Translations under genes and position numbers: made by a program | The notes under the pieces: generated by a model | What the model was told of the DNA's origin: nothing | Seen by the model: the letters and a program-made list of their open reading frames with translations, nothing else | Database searches by the model: none | DNA from: Gracilibacter sp. BRH_c7a | GTDB taxonomy: Bacteria > Bacillota > Desulfitobacteriia > Desulfitobacteriales > Syntrophobotulaceae | Length of the DNA: 34,591 bases | Assembly (NCBI GenBank): GCA_001516055.1 | Contig: LOEZ01000014.1 | Span: forward strand, 1 to 34,591 | Direction: 5' to 3' | Part shown: positions 9,437 through 17,605 of the stretch, in pieces | Layout of the letters: each line of letters begins with the position of its first letter | Numbering within the stretch: the first letter of the stretch is position 1

Positions 9437-10792
9437 TCACGGAAAGAAAATATCGTCAGGCATAGATTGACCTGATGAGATGAGTTGTTCTAAGAAGCGT
9501 GGTCTAATGCCAGTAGGTTTGAAATGGCCTACAATTCGTCCGTTCCCATCTACTCCCACCTGCTCGAATCTAAAGATATCCTGGGCGACTATGATATCAC
9601 CTTCCATTCCCATAATCTCTGTAATATGGGTTATTCTGCGGCTTCCATCTCTAAGCCTGCTTTGTTGAACGATAACATCGATGGCACTGGATATCTGTTC
9701 TCTGATAGCTCTAATTGGGAGATCCATCCCAGCCATCAGAACCATGGTCTCCAGACGGGAAAGCATATCACGAGGAGAATTAGCATGACCGGTGGTAAGA
9801 GAACCGTTATGACCTGTGTTCATTGCCTGAAGCATATCAAGGGCTTCACCGCCGCGTACTTCTCCTACGATAATCCGCTCAGGCCGCATACGTAGAGAGT
9901 TTCTAACCAAATCTCTTATACTTATAGCTCCTTTACCCTCGATATTTGGAGGTCTCGTTTCCAAAGTGACAACATGACTTTGAGGTAGCTGAAGTTCAGC
10001 CGCATCTTCTATGGTAATTATTCTGTCATGTTCAGGAATAAAAGAAGAAAGTACATTAAGAGTTGTTGTTTTGCCTGAACCGGTACCACCTGAAACAACA
10101 AGGTTAAGTTTACCCTTAACACAACATTCTAAGAATTGAGCCATCTCCTGGGTTAAAGTATCTAAAGATATTAAATCATCCACACCAAAAGGATCTTGAG
10201 AAAACTTTCGAATAGTGATTATCGGACCGTTTAAGGAAAGTGGGGGAATGATAGCGTTAACTCTAGACCCGTCAGGAAGTCTGGCATCAACCATTGGCTG
10301 ACTTTCATCAATTCTTCGACCTATGGGAGCAACTATTTTTTCAATTATATGCAGAACATGCGCATCATCATAAAAGGTGACATTGCTCAATTCCACTCTA
10401 CCCTGAGATTCTATATATATTTGGTTAGGTCCATTCACCATTATTTCCGAGACATTATTATCATTCAAAAGAGGAGTAATCGGCCCAAACCATAAGATCT
10501 CATTAATTACTTCTTCAATAATCTTGGTTTTTTCAATACGGGGCAGGGAAATATTATTAGATTCTATGTGATCATCAATGACCTTTTCGATAATGGTCTT
10601 AATCTCTTCTGGTTCCATCTTATTGGTTTTGATTGTTTTGATACTTTCTTGATGGATGATACCTTTTAAATTACGCCAAGGGTCGATAGCGGGGGTGGTA
10701 CTACTAATAGCCCTACCACTATCGTTAATAGGCCTATCATTTTTTGCTTTGATTTTTTCTTTTTCTTTCTCTAAGCGTTTAAGCAGAGACAT
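9437..10792 (-). CDS. cpaF: CpaF/TadA pilus assembly ATPase
   Basis: This is the GSPII_E-type ATPase that powers Flp pilus assembly from the cytoplasmic side. A charged N-terminal region (1-110) precedes the PilT/VirB11-like core with Walker A GGTGSGKTT (about 233-241), the acidic segment IITIEDAAELQLP, the Walker B/His-box stretch ERIIVGEVRGGEALDMLQA, and NTGHNGSLTTGHANS. About 451 residues is normal for CpaF. The preceding cpaE stop overlaps a GTG at 10801, but ATG 10792 has AGGTG 6 bases upstream and is preferred. Confidence 0.95.
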   Translation of the reverse strand: MSLLKRLEKEKEKIKAKNDRPINDSGRAISSTTPAIDPWRNLKGIIHQESIKTIKTNKMEPEEIKTIIEKVIDDHIESNNISLPRIEKTKIIEEVINEILWFGPITPLLNDNNVSEIMVNGPNQIYIESQGRVELSNVTFYDDAHVLHIIEKIVAPIGRRIDESQPMVDARLPDGSRVNAIIPPLSLNGPIITIRKFSQDPFGVDDLISLDTLTQEMAQFLECCVKGKLNLVVSGGTGSGKTTTLNVLSSFIPEHDRIITIEDAAELQLPQSHVVTLETRPPNIEGKGAISIRDLVRNSLRMRPERIIVGEVRGGEALDMLQAMNTGHNGSLTTGHANSPRDMLSRLETMVLMAGMDLPIRAIREQISSAIDVIVQQSRLRDGSRRITHITEIMGMEGDIIVAQDIFRFEQVGVDGNGRIVGHFKPTGIRPRFLEQLISSGQSMPDDIFFP

Positions 10793-10797
10793 CTTTT

Positions 10798-12018
10798 TCA
10801 CCTACCGAAGCCAAATATTTTCTGAAATGATTTTATCTTAACAGGTTCATTTTTTGCGATATCCTCTTGGGGCTTTTCTAAGACTTTGCCTGCAATTTTT
10901 CTTATTTCTTCAGCAGCATTCGAGTTAGGATAAGCTTCAATGAAAGGGACTCCCTTGTTCAGAGCGGTAATAAAAGGTTGTTCTTCGTTGGAGATGATAT
11001 AGTCTATTTTAACATCGATGGAGTTTTCAATATCCTTTATAGTTATCCCTGATTTTTTATCAAATCGATTGAGAATTATTTTAATTTTATGGCTGTAATT
11101 CAAATTGTGAATAATATCAAGGCTCAGTTTTGTATTCTTAATGGATGGGATATCCATCCCTAGAACTAGCCAAATCTCATCAGCAAGCTCTAAGCCACTT
11201 AGACTTATATCATCGAAGCGGCTTACATTGTCACAGATTATATAATCGAAGTGGGGTTTTACTTCATTCAAGATTTGCTGGATCTGTTCAGCAGTTATTA
11301 ATTCCGCATACTCTGGACGAGTAGAGGAAGCAAGAACTTCTACTCCAGATTTATGAGTAAGCATATGGAATCTGATTTCCTCGTACTTAATCGTTGATAT
11401 CTGAGCTAAATCTGCAATTGTTTTCCTTGGAACAAGATTAAAAAAGGAAGCAATATCACCGAATTGTAAGTTCAGATCGACAAGTAAAACCTTTGCTAAT
11501 TGGCTATTAGCCAGTTCAACAGCGACGTTAACGGCTGCCGTAGTCTTTCCAACGCCACCTTTGGTACTAAATAAGCTTATTATCTTGGCAGGGGATCTCT
11601 TCTCCAAAGGTTCTGAAGGTATATGGAGAATTTCTTTTTTACGAGAGTCTTTTTTATAAACTTTGACAATTGTATTAATTACATCGTTACCAGTAAATGG
11701 CTTGACTATATATTCCTTGGCTCCAGCCATCATAGCTTTCTTCATATATTCTGTTTCACTCTGAAAGGACATAATGATTACAGATGTTGAAGGGGCCCTG
11801 TAAGAAAGTAGTTCTGTGGCTCGAATACCATCCATATCAGGCATATTTATATCCATCAACACGATATCCGGATTAAGTCTCTCTGTTTGGCGAATTGCTT
11901 CCGAACCACCATTGGCTTCTCCCACAACCTCGATCTCAGTATTGAAATTAAGAATTCTGCGGATGCTTTCTCGGGTATTCTTGATATCATCAACTATAAG
12001 AATACGTATCTTAGACAT
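10798..12018 (-). CDS. cpaE: CpaE/TadZ-like protein: receiver domain fused to a MinD-type ATPase
   Basis: This 406-residue pilus-locus protein is expected to localise or regulate the Tad machine. The N-terminal receiver domain (1-125) looks functional: acidic pocket D10/D11, phosphoacceptor D56 in VLMDINMPD, a conserved Thr/Ser region (IIMSFQSE) and Lys in YIVKPF near 106. A linker leads to a ParA/MinD ATPase with the deviant Walker A FSTKGGVGKTT (about 149-159). The receiver of Caulobacter CpaE is regarded as degenerate, so the intact aspartate here is notable. No histidine kinase gene is in the window. The ATG at 12018 has GGAGG 9 bases upstream; the 3' end abuts cpaF. Confidence 0.92.
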   Translation of the reverse strand: MSKIRILIVDDIKNTRESIRRILNFNTEIEVVGEANGGSEAIRQTERLNPDIVLMDINMPDMDGIRATELLSYRAPSTSVIIMSFQSETEYMKKAMMAGAKEYIVKPFTGNDVINTIVKVYKKDSRKKEILHIPSEPLEKRSPAKIISLFSTKGGVGKTTAAVNVAVELANSQLAKVLLVDLNLQFGDIASFFNLVPRKTIADLAQISTIKYEEIRFHMLTHKSGVEVLASSTRPEYAELITAEQIQQILNEVKPHFDYIICDNVSRFDDISLSGLELADEIWLVLGMDIPSIKNTKLSLDIIHNLNYSHKIKIILNRFDKKSGITIKDIENSIDVKIDYIISNEEQPFITALNKGVPFIEAYPNSNAAEEIRKIAGKVLEKPQEDIAKNEPVKIKSFQKIFGFGR

Positions 12019-12036
12019 TTGTATGGACCTCCTTCC

Positions 12037-12777
12037 CTAATAATGACTAAAATAGTCGGAGTCAAAGTAGACACTAGGGTCAATAGGAGTTTCTGTGTAC
12101 ATCTCTTTATTAACAGGATTTCGTAAGATCAGCCTGATCGAGCCTCTTTCACTGCCTAGAGTGATGGACATGGCTTGAGGGACGGTTAAGGCTAGGATAC
12201 AAGAGTCGGTATTTAGGGTTTCTTCACTGGTTGACCCATTTTGAAAGCCGGTGTTTAAAACCAAGATATCTTGGGCAGCCAAGGAGGTTATAGTTCTTGT
12301 CCCTGCTTCTTCCCTGATATCTATGGTCACTAATACATCCACCCTGTCACCGGGGCGAACCTTATAACCAACACTGCCAATTAATCCTACTGGGACGGCC
12401 ACCGCTCTTTTTCCTTCCGGAACTGTAAGGGAGAATCCTTCATATGAAATGAAAGGATCTGAGTAGGATTTACTGGGTATTTCCAGCATCGGGACAATCA
12501 TCCAATCTCCTTTTTTTGTATTAACCAGCAGAACATTTCCAGCCACTTCTTCGATAGTTGAGATACCGCCTTGGGGATAACCTTCTGCAGGAATATTAAT
12601 AATTTCGAGCTGGTCCATTTGAATAATACTTCTAGCAGGAATATCGGCTTTGGCTATTACTATTGGTTTGGTCTCAATAACGACTGGTTCATCCATATTC
12701 TGAAGATAATAAAATAACGATACGCTAAAGATTATTGCGGAGAAAAGAGCCATAAATACATAAAAATTGCGTTTCAT
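12037..12777 (-). CDS. cpaB: CpaB/RcpC-like Flp pilus assembly protein
   Basis: A 246-residue membrane-anchored protein (helix 5-25) with an SAF domain (about 40-110; KADIPARSIIQMDQLEIINI) and the following RcpC/CpaB domain (AVAVPVGLIGSVGYKVRPGD, then a VDVLVTIDI strand). In diderm Tad systems it works with the secretin; here it must act in the cell wall zone, as no secretin gene is present. AGAGGA lies 6 bases before ATG 12777. It is in the same operon as tadG upstream (10-base gap) and cpaE downstream (18-base gap). Confidence 0.9.
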   Translation of the reverse strand: MKRNFYVFMALFSAIIFSVSLFYYLQNMDEPVVIETKPIVIAKADIPARSIIQMDQLEIINIPAEGYPQGGISTIEEVAGNVLLVNTKKGDWMIVPMLEIPSKSYSDPFISYEGFSLTVPEGKRAVAVPVGLIGSVGYKVRPGDRVDVLVTIDIREEAGTRTITSLAAQDILVLNTGFQNGSTSEETLNTDSCILALTVPQAMSITLGSERGSIRLILRNPVNKEMYTETPIDPSVYFDSDYFSHY

Positions 12778-12787
12778 ATTAATCCTC

Positions 12788-13723
12788 TCAATCCATTGTT
12801 AGTTTAGTCACAGATAGACCAAAATCATTAGTTGCTTCTGTATTATCTAATGAACTATTATCTCTTCCGGATGAAACCAATGTCTGGAGGAAACGTCCTT
12901 TGATGAAAGAGTCGTTCCCACAACCGCTATAATCTTCGATGAAAAAGGCTGCAAAGCCGACTACTTGTACTTCATGAACTGATTGACCGTTGTGAGCGAT
13001 TACATTAACAACCGGGATGTACATTATTTGGGGAGCATCCCTATCGTGGTCCTCAAAAGTGTTCTGGGGGATGCGCGTATCTGAAGAAAGCCTTATTGCC
13101 AACCCGCTCTGGGTAGGTCCACTCATATTACCGTGTTCAACTTCTAGTATCTGTCCGACGGATACCGAAGAATTGCTACCGTAAGCGAGACTATCCCGAT
13201 ATACAGATGCACCGTTGCCGTCTATTCTTAAAGGTCCGAACCAACCGCTATCGTTATTAGGGGCTGATTTAAGAGTGTATTCCTGTCCATAATTCAATTC
13301 CTGATTCGTAATACATAACGGAGCTACCCCTGTTAAAGACGTCGGGGTAAAGATGGTCGCTTTGGCTGATGCTCCTACATTTTTAGATTCTATTCCTAAG
13401 ATACGTGCCAAATATAAAGGTACATCTTTTTGAGCAGTAACTTTTATCTCTCTATTATCAGCAGAAATAACTACTGAAGTAAGAGTAATTTGGTTAGCAA
13501 CAGCATATTCTGTTGCCTTGGTAATAGCAGATTGAGGGTTATGGGGAAGCTCTTGAGAGCCAGCAAGAGCCGAAGAATCAACTGCATTTTGTAAATTTGA
13601 TTTTTCCGCATAGACAACAGCCATATCTGTAGCCAGTGCTCCAAAGCCTAAAAGGGTTGAGAGAACCAATATGGTGAGAACTGCTATACTGCCTTTGTCT
13701 TTGTTATCTTTCATTTTTCTCAT
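12788..13723 (-). CDS. TadG-like pseudopilin (Tad domain protein)
   Basis: A 311-residue protein with a pseudopilin-like N-terminus: a short basic leader, then GSIAVLTILVLSTLLGFGAL as membrane helix, then DMAVVYAEKSNLQNAVDSSA, the hallmark of the Tad domain found in TadG and relatives. The large outside part (about 120-311) is beta-rich and lacks an obvious von Willebrand A motif. It probably sits at the pilus base or tip as a minor pilin. The ATG is one base after the tadE stop, with a weak ribosome-binding site, suggesting coupled translation. Confidence 0.85.
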   Translation of the reverse strand: MRKMKDNKDKGSIAVLTILVLSTLLGFGALATDMAVVYAEKSNLQNAVDSSALAGSQELPHNPQSAITKATEYAVANQITLTSVVISADNREIKVTAQKDVPLYLARILGIESKNVGASAKATIFTPTSLTGVAPLCITNQELNYGQEYTLKSAPNNDSGWFGPLRIDGNGASVYRDSLAYGSNSSVSVGQILEVEHGNMSGPTQSGLAIRLSSDTRIPQNTFEDHDRDAPQIMYIPVVNVIAHNGQSVHEVQVVGFAAFFIEDYSGCGNDSFIKGRFLQTLVSSGRDNSSLDNTEATNDFGLSVTKLTMD

Positions 13724-13724
13724 C

Positions 13725-14120
13725 CTATTCTATCCGCATCGATAAAGAGCTTTCAATATTCACTGGATTCGGAAGTACTTGGCTTAGGACGGGGGTGGTT
13801 AAATGGACTTCGTAAGAGGCTGTAACAGTAACCTGAGTCCCTGATCTTCTATTCGTTTCATTAGGAGTTATGGTGACATTTAATAGGTTGGTGTCAAATA
13901 AGGGTGAGGATGTGGAAACTGTGTTTCTGATATTCGTGTCTAGACCTCCCAGGCTGGCAACCCTTGCTCCACTTCTTACAGCATTATTGAGAGTGACATA
14001 AGAATATCCCACATGGCTGATTTCAACTACCGCAAAGATCAGGAGAAGAAAGAGTGGGAGAACAAGAGCAAACTCCACCAGAGCTTGCCCAGACGAAGAT
14101 CTCCATTTTTTTTTAATCAT
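13725..14120 (-). CDS. TadE-like pseudopilin
   Basis: A 131-residue TadE family minor pilin. The prepilin-type site SSSG/QALVEFALVLPLFLL has the glycine before the cut and Glu at +5, followed directly by the transmembrane helix, then NNAVRSGARVASLGG, typical of TadE. It should be processed by the peptidase encoded just upstream. The start is ATG 14120, with GGAGG 7 bases upstream and one base after the peptidase stop; a longer in-frame TTG start at 14141 would overlap the peptidase gene and has no ribosome-binding site. Confidence 0.9.
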   Translation of the reverse strand: MIKKKWRSSSGQALVEFALVLPLFLLLIFAVVEISHVGYSYVTLNNAVRSGARVASLGGLDTNIRNTVSTSSPLFDTNLLNVTITPNETNRRSGTQVTVTASYEVHLTTPVLSQVLPNPVNIESSLSMRIE

Positions 14121-14121
14121 C

Positions 14122-14562
14122 CTATAACCTCCAGTATTCAAGTAGCAAATAAGCTAGTGCTCCTAATGAAAGGGGAATCCCATAAGGAAAAGAAGTGATT
14201 CTTGTTTTGTGGGTTAAATTATAGATATATATAATCAAGGTGATGACACCTCCGATAATTGCTCCTGCTAAGAAACTGTAGAGAACAAAAGATGCACCGC
14301 CAAAACTTCCGATTACCATGAGAAGTTTTACGTCACCAGCTCCCATCCCGCCTAAAAGGTAGGGGATTATAAGTAAAGCAAATCCGACCAGTACACCGGA
14401 TAGAGAATGAAGTAATCCGGAAGAACCTAAGGTTAGGTAATTCAGCAGAAAAGCGAGGAGAAGTGAGGGAAAGAGGAGAGCATTGGGTATCCGACGTTCT
14501 TTCCAATCCAGCCACGAAGCGAGGCCAAGAACGGGTAGCAAGAGGTAGATACTGCTTAGCAT
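14122..14562 (-). CDS. Prepilin peptidase (TadV/CpaA type, A24 family)
   Basis: A short (146-residue) A24 aspartic endopeptidase with about four to five membrane helices and no N-terminal methylase domain, as in TadV/CpaA. The two catalytic aspartates are visible: D19 in LDWKERRIPN and D77 in GGMGAGDVKLL. Its substrates should be Flp and the TadE/TadG-like pseudopilins in the same operon. AAGGAG is 8 bases before ATG 14562. It is separated from flp by 84 bases containing a strong hairpin. Confidence 0.93.
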   Translation of the reverse strand: MLSSIYLLLPVLGLASWLDWKERRIPNALLFPSLLLAFLLNYLTLGSSGLLHSLSGVLVGFALLIIPYLLGGMGAGDVKLLMVIGSFGGASFVLYSFLAGAIIGGVITLIIYIYNLTHKTRITSFPYGIPLSLGALAYLLLEYWRL

Positions 14563-14589
14563 GATAAATCTTACTCCTTAGGTTAAGAA

Positions 14590-14616
14590 GGCCCTACTGT
14601 TGGAAACAGCAGGGCC
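14590..14616 (-). promoter_or_regulatory. Hairpin between flp and the rest of the Tad operon
   Basis: A 12-position stem with one A-C mismatch (14590-14601 with 14605-14616) and a three-base loop follows the flp stop codon. On the minus strand it is followed by TTCTTAACC rather than a long T tract. It would act as a leaky terminator or a 3' RNA-stability element, letting flp mRNA exceed that of the assembly genes. Confidence 0.6.
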
Positions 14617-14646
14617 GATGAGAGGAAATAACTGTGTGATTCAGGT

Positions 14647-14817
14647 TTAGAAGTTGTCTCCAATGCCGTCGAATAGCGTATTTAAATCTGTTGCTAGATA
14701 TCCAAGACCGAGGATCACTACTATTCCAACTAAAGCAATTATGAGACCGTACTCTGTGAGGGCTTGCCCCTTTTCATCTCTTTTGAAACTTTGTAAGAAA
14801 TTAATGATATGCAACAT
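14647..14817 (-). CDS. flp: Flp/Fap-type major pilin
   Basis: A 56-residue prepilin, probably the major subunit of the pilus. The basic leader ends at G17 in KRDEKG/QALTEYGLIIALVG; Glu at +5 and Tyr at +6 after the cleavage site are the Flp signature, followed by a 20-residue hydrophobic helix and a short acidic tail ending in GIGDNF. ATG 14817 has AAGGAG 8 bases upstream; a longer reading from 14859 is unsupported. It is the first gene of the minus-strand Tad operon. The 391-base divergent stretch upstream (14818-15208) must hold its promoter, but I see no convincing -35/-10 pair. Confidence 0.94.
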   Translation of the reverse strand: MLHIINFLQSFKRDEKGQALTEYGLIIALVGIVVILGLGYLATDLNTLFDGIGDNF

Positions 14818-15208
14818 GGTCAACACTCCTTTTAAATATTTAAATTTATCCTGAAACAATTAGGTATTTTTATTAGTATCTAAACGTTACATTATTCGCT
14901 ATTAATTAACAACGGCCTCAAGTCACTTTATGCTAGGACTAATAGCTCATTAATATCTTGTGCCAAAGTAAATATGGCCTAAGAATATAGGGTAAAATAG
15001 TCCGACAATTATTCAATATCTTAGTTTTGATTCCAAAAGGCTGCAGATATCTTCTATATTACAATTGTCAGATTAGTAGCTGACGTGAGCTCTACTTCTT
15101 TTGCTGATGAATACCAAGATTGTTTATGCGAATTAAAGGAATTGGTTAAGAACTTGTTGAAATATAACTCTAGGTTCTAAATACATTAGTTCTTGGAGGT
15201 TTGGGGCA
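14818..15208. other. Divergent intergenic region between flp and ftsK
   Basis: This gene-free, AT-rich stretch separates the minus-strand pilus operon from plus-strand ftsK. It contains an inverted repeat GACAATT (15004-15010) and AATTGTC (15063-15069) with a 52-base spacer. A weak candidate ftsK promoter (TTGTTG, 18 bases, TAAATA) lies near 15153-15182. A TGGCAC reading on the minus strand at 14960-14965 lacks the second half of a sigma-54 site. No RNA gene is recognised. Confidence 0.4.
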
Positions 15209-17536
15209 GTGGCTGCTAAAAGGAAAACTCGCACTAGAAGCAAAAAAAGCGATAGGGTTAGTAATACGATTAAGAATGAAATATTAGGAATATTGATAGT
15301 CGGACTAGCTTGTCTAGGTTTGGTATTACTGTACTCAGATGGGGCAAGCCCTATAGCCGGTGCAGCTGTAAGGTTATTAAAGGTATTAGCAGGAGATGGC
15401 AGTGCTGGGATCTTTGTAGTCCTAGCTGCTCTCGGAATATCTCTTATGGGTAGGAATAAGAAAATACTGAAATTGAGGATTGCAGGAGTTGTTCTCCTCT
15501 GGCTTGTCTTAGAAGGATTTATGCACTTAGGTGTAACAGATACCTATGGATCGGTTGAATTATTTGAGGTTGGTAAGTCAGGTCAGGGTGGTGGTTTGAT
15601 TGGATTTGGGATTGTGGCTTTTCTTGTTAATACCATTGGAGTAACCGGTAGTTACATTCTCTTGGTTGTTTTCGCAATAGTAGGCTCAGTGCTAGTTATT
15701 AACCGATCCCTAGTTGGAACAGTGAGAGATCTCTTCACATTAACAGTTAAAGCCATAGGGGCTGTAATGCGACAGATAAACGATTTTATAAAAGTGTTAG
15801 CTGAAAACGAAAAAGAGAAGAAGGTGCAAAATAAAAATAAACCCGGGGTTTTCTCCTCTGTAAAGAAGAAGGAACCAACCAGAGTAACTCCGGAATATGT
15901 TTTTGAACCAGAATTACCTGATATTGAAGTCAGTGAGATTCCGCAAGAAGAGTCTGAGTTAAGGGGTAGGGAGATTATACGGACTGAAGCAGAACCTTTA
16001 TTGGAAAGACGGGTAGAGGGGATAGCTGAAGGAAGTAATCTGCCTGATGTATCCTCGACCAAAATAACCGGAACACCTCTTTCCCGTAAAACAGAAAGAC
16101 TTGTTAACTATAGACTTCCTCCGCTTTCCCTGGTGCATAAATCCATGAAAAGAGGACAAAAGAATAACAAGGATTTAGCTGATAATGTGAGGCTTCTAGA
16201 GGATACTTTAGCAAGTTTTGGGGTTAAAGTTAAAGTTACACGTGTTACTCAAGGACCGACGATTACGCGATATGAACTCCAACCAGCTCCTGGAGTGAAA
16301 GTAAGCAAAATCACTAATCTTTCTGATGATATTTCACTTAGTCTGGCAGCTTCGGATGTGCGTATAGAAGCTCCTATACCAGGAAAGTCTGTAGTGGGAA
16401 TCGAAGTACCGAATAAGGAGATTGCACTTGTTCATTTTCGTGAAGTATTAGAAAGTGAAGAATACCAGTCTTCCCAAAGTAAATTAACATTAGCCTTAGG
16501 CAAAGATATTTCTGGTTCTCCGATCATGGCTGACTTAACCAGAATGCCTCATCTTCTGATTGCCGGAGCCACTGGTTCAGGCAAATCAGTTTGCATCAAT
16601 ACCATTATCGCCAGTATTGTTTATAAAGCTAAACCAGATGAGGTGAAGTTGCTGCTTATCGATCCAAAGGTAGTAGAGTTAACAAACTATAACGGTATTC
16701 CTCATCTTATTTCGCCGGTAGTAGTAGAGCCACAAAAGGCCGCCGGGGCCTTAAAGTGGATTGTTACAGAAATGGAAACTCGGTATGAACTTTTCGCCGC
16801 TTCAGGTGTGCGAGATATTGTGAGATATAATTTTATTGTTAGCGAAAGAAAGGATAATGAACTAAAACCTCTGCCTTATGTCGTGGTAATAATTGATGAA
16901 TTGGCTGACCTTATGATGGTAGCTCCTGGAGAAGTAGAGGAGGCCATCTGTCGTTTGGCTCAAATGGCAAGAGCTGCAGGAATTCACTTGATAGTAGCTA
17001 CGCAAAGACCATCGGTTGATGTTATTACAGGACTGATTAAAGCTAATATTCCCTCGAGGATAGCCTTTGCCGTTTCATCTCAGATTGATTCTCGTACCAT
17101 CCTTGATATGGGTGGGGCAGAGAAGCTTCTTGGCAGGGGGGATATGCTTTATCATCCAATCGGGATAAGTAAACCTATTAGGGTTCAAGGGTGTTTTCTG
17201 GCAGATAAAGAAGTTAAAAATATTGTAGATTATCTAAAGGTACAAGCCAAGCCGGAATACCATGAAATACCGGTAGCTAATATAAATGTTGTTAACAGTG
17301 AAGAACCAAATGATGAACTTTTTTTCAAGGCAGCTAATATTTTTATCGATAATAATACAGCTTCAGTTTCTTTATTACAAAGAAGGTTGAAGATAGGTTA
17401 TACCAGGGCAGCTCGTATTATGGATTTCCTTGAAGAAAAGGGAGTAGTCGGACAATATGAAGGTTCGAAACCAAGAGAAGTGCTCATGACAAAAGGTCAA
17501 TTTGAACAAAAATTTGGTAAAGTAGAAGATTTATAA
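15209..17536 (+). CDS. ftsK: DNA translocase FtsK/SpoIIIE
   Basis: A 775-residue membrane-anchored ATPase that pumps DNA through the division or sporulation septum. Four hydrophobic segments lie in the first 170 residues, followed by a charged linker (190-320). The motor has Walker A GATGSGKS (about 452-459), Walker B VVIIDELADLMM and an ATQRPSVDVITGLIKANIPS stretch. A C-terminal gamma winged-helix (about 695-765, ending RAARIMDFLEEKGVVG) would read polar DNA motifs. The GTG start at 15209 has GGAGG 9 bases upstream. Length and layout fit the SpoIIIE/SftA-like Firmicutes enzymes. It is followed by mnmH after 69 bases. Confidence 0.96.
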   Translation: MAAKRKTRTRSKKSDRVSNTIKNEILGILIVGLACLGLVLLYSDGASPIAGAAVRLLKVLAGDGSAGIFVVLAALGISLMGRNKKILKLRIAGVVLLWLVLEGFMHLGVTDTYGSVELFEVGKSGQGGGLIGFGIVAFLVNTIGVTGSYILLVVFAIVGSVLVINRSLVGTVRDLFTLTVKAIGAVMRQINDFIKVLAENEKEKKVQNKNKPGVFSSVKKKEPTRVTPEYVFEPELPDIEVSEIPQEESELRGREIIRTEAEPLLERRVEGIAEGSNLPDVSSTKITGTPLSRKTERLVNYRLPPLSLVHKSMKRGQKNNKDLADNVRLLEDTLASFGVKVKVTRVTQGPTITRYELQPAPGVKVSKITNLSDDISLSLAASDVRIEAPIPGKSVVGIEVPNKEIALVHFREVLESEEYQSSQSKLTLALGKDISGSPIMADLTRMPHLLIAGATGSGKSVCINTIIASIVYKAKPDEVKLLLIDPKVVELTNYNGIPHLISPVVVEPQKAAGALKWIVTEMETRYELFAASGVRDIVRYNFIVSERKDNELKPLPYVVVIIDELADLMMVAPGEVEEAICRLAQMARAAGIHLIVATQRPSVDVITGLIKANIPSRIAFAVSSQIDSRTILDMGGAEKLLGRGDMLYHPIGISKPIRVQGCFLADKEVKNIVDYLKVQAKPEYHEIPVANINVVNSEEPNDELFFKAANIFIDNNTASVSLLQRRLKIGYTRAARIMDFLEEKGVVGQYEGSKPREVLMTKGQFEQKFGKVEDL

Positions 17537-17605
17537 AAAATTAAATTATTTTAGAAGGATTAGTAAACAATATTGTAGAATTACAAAAACTGGAGTAGAA
17601 ACTTT

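Noticed and set aside
9524-9895. Plus-strand open frame of 123 codons inside cpaF.
   Set aside because: Shadow of the ATPase gene; no start signals and implausible protein composition.
14954-14966. TGGCAC on the minus strand upstream of flp as a sigma-54 -24 element.
   Set aside because: The expected TTGC-type -12 element is missing at the right spacing.
15652-16062. Minus-strand open frame of 136 codons inside ftsK.
   Set aside because: It lies opposite a well-supported gene, has no ribosome-binding site and no family features.
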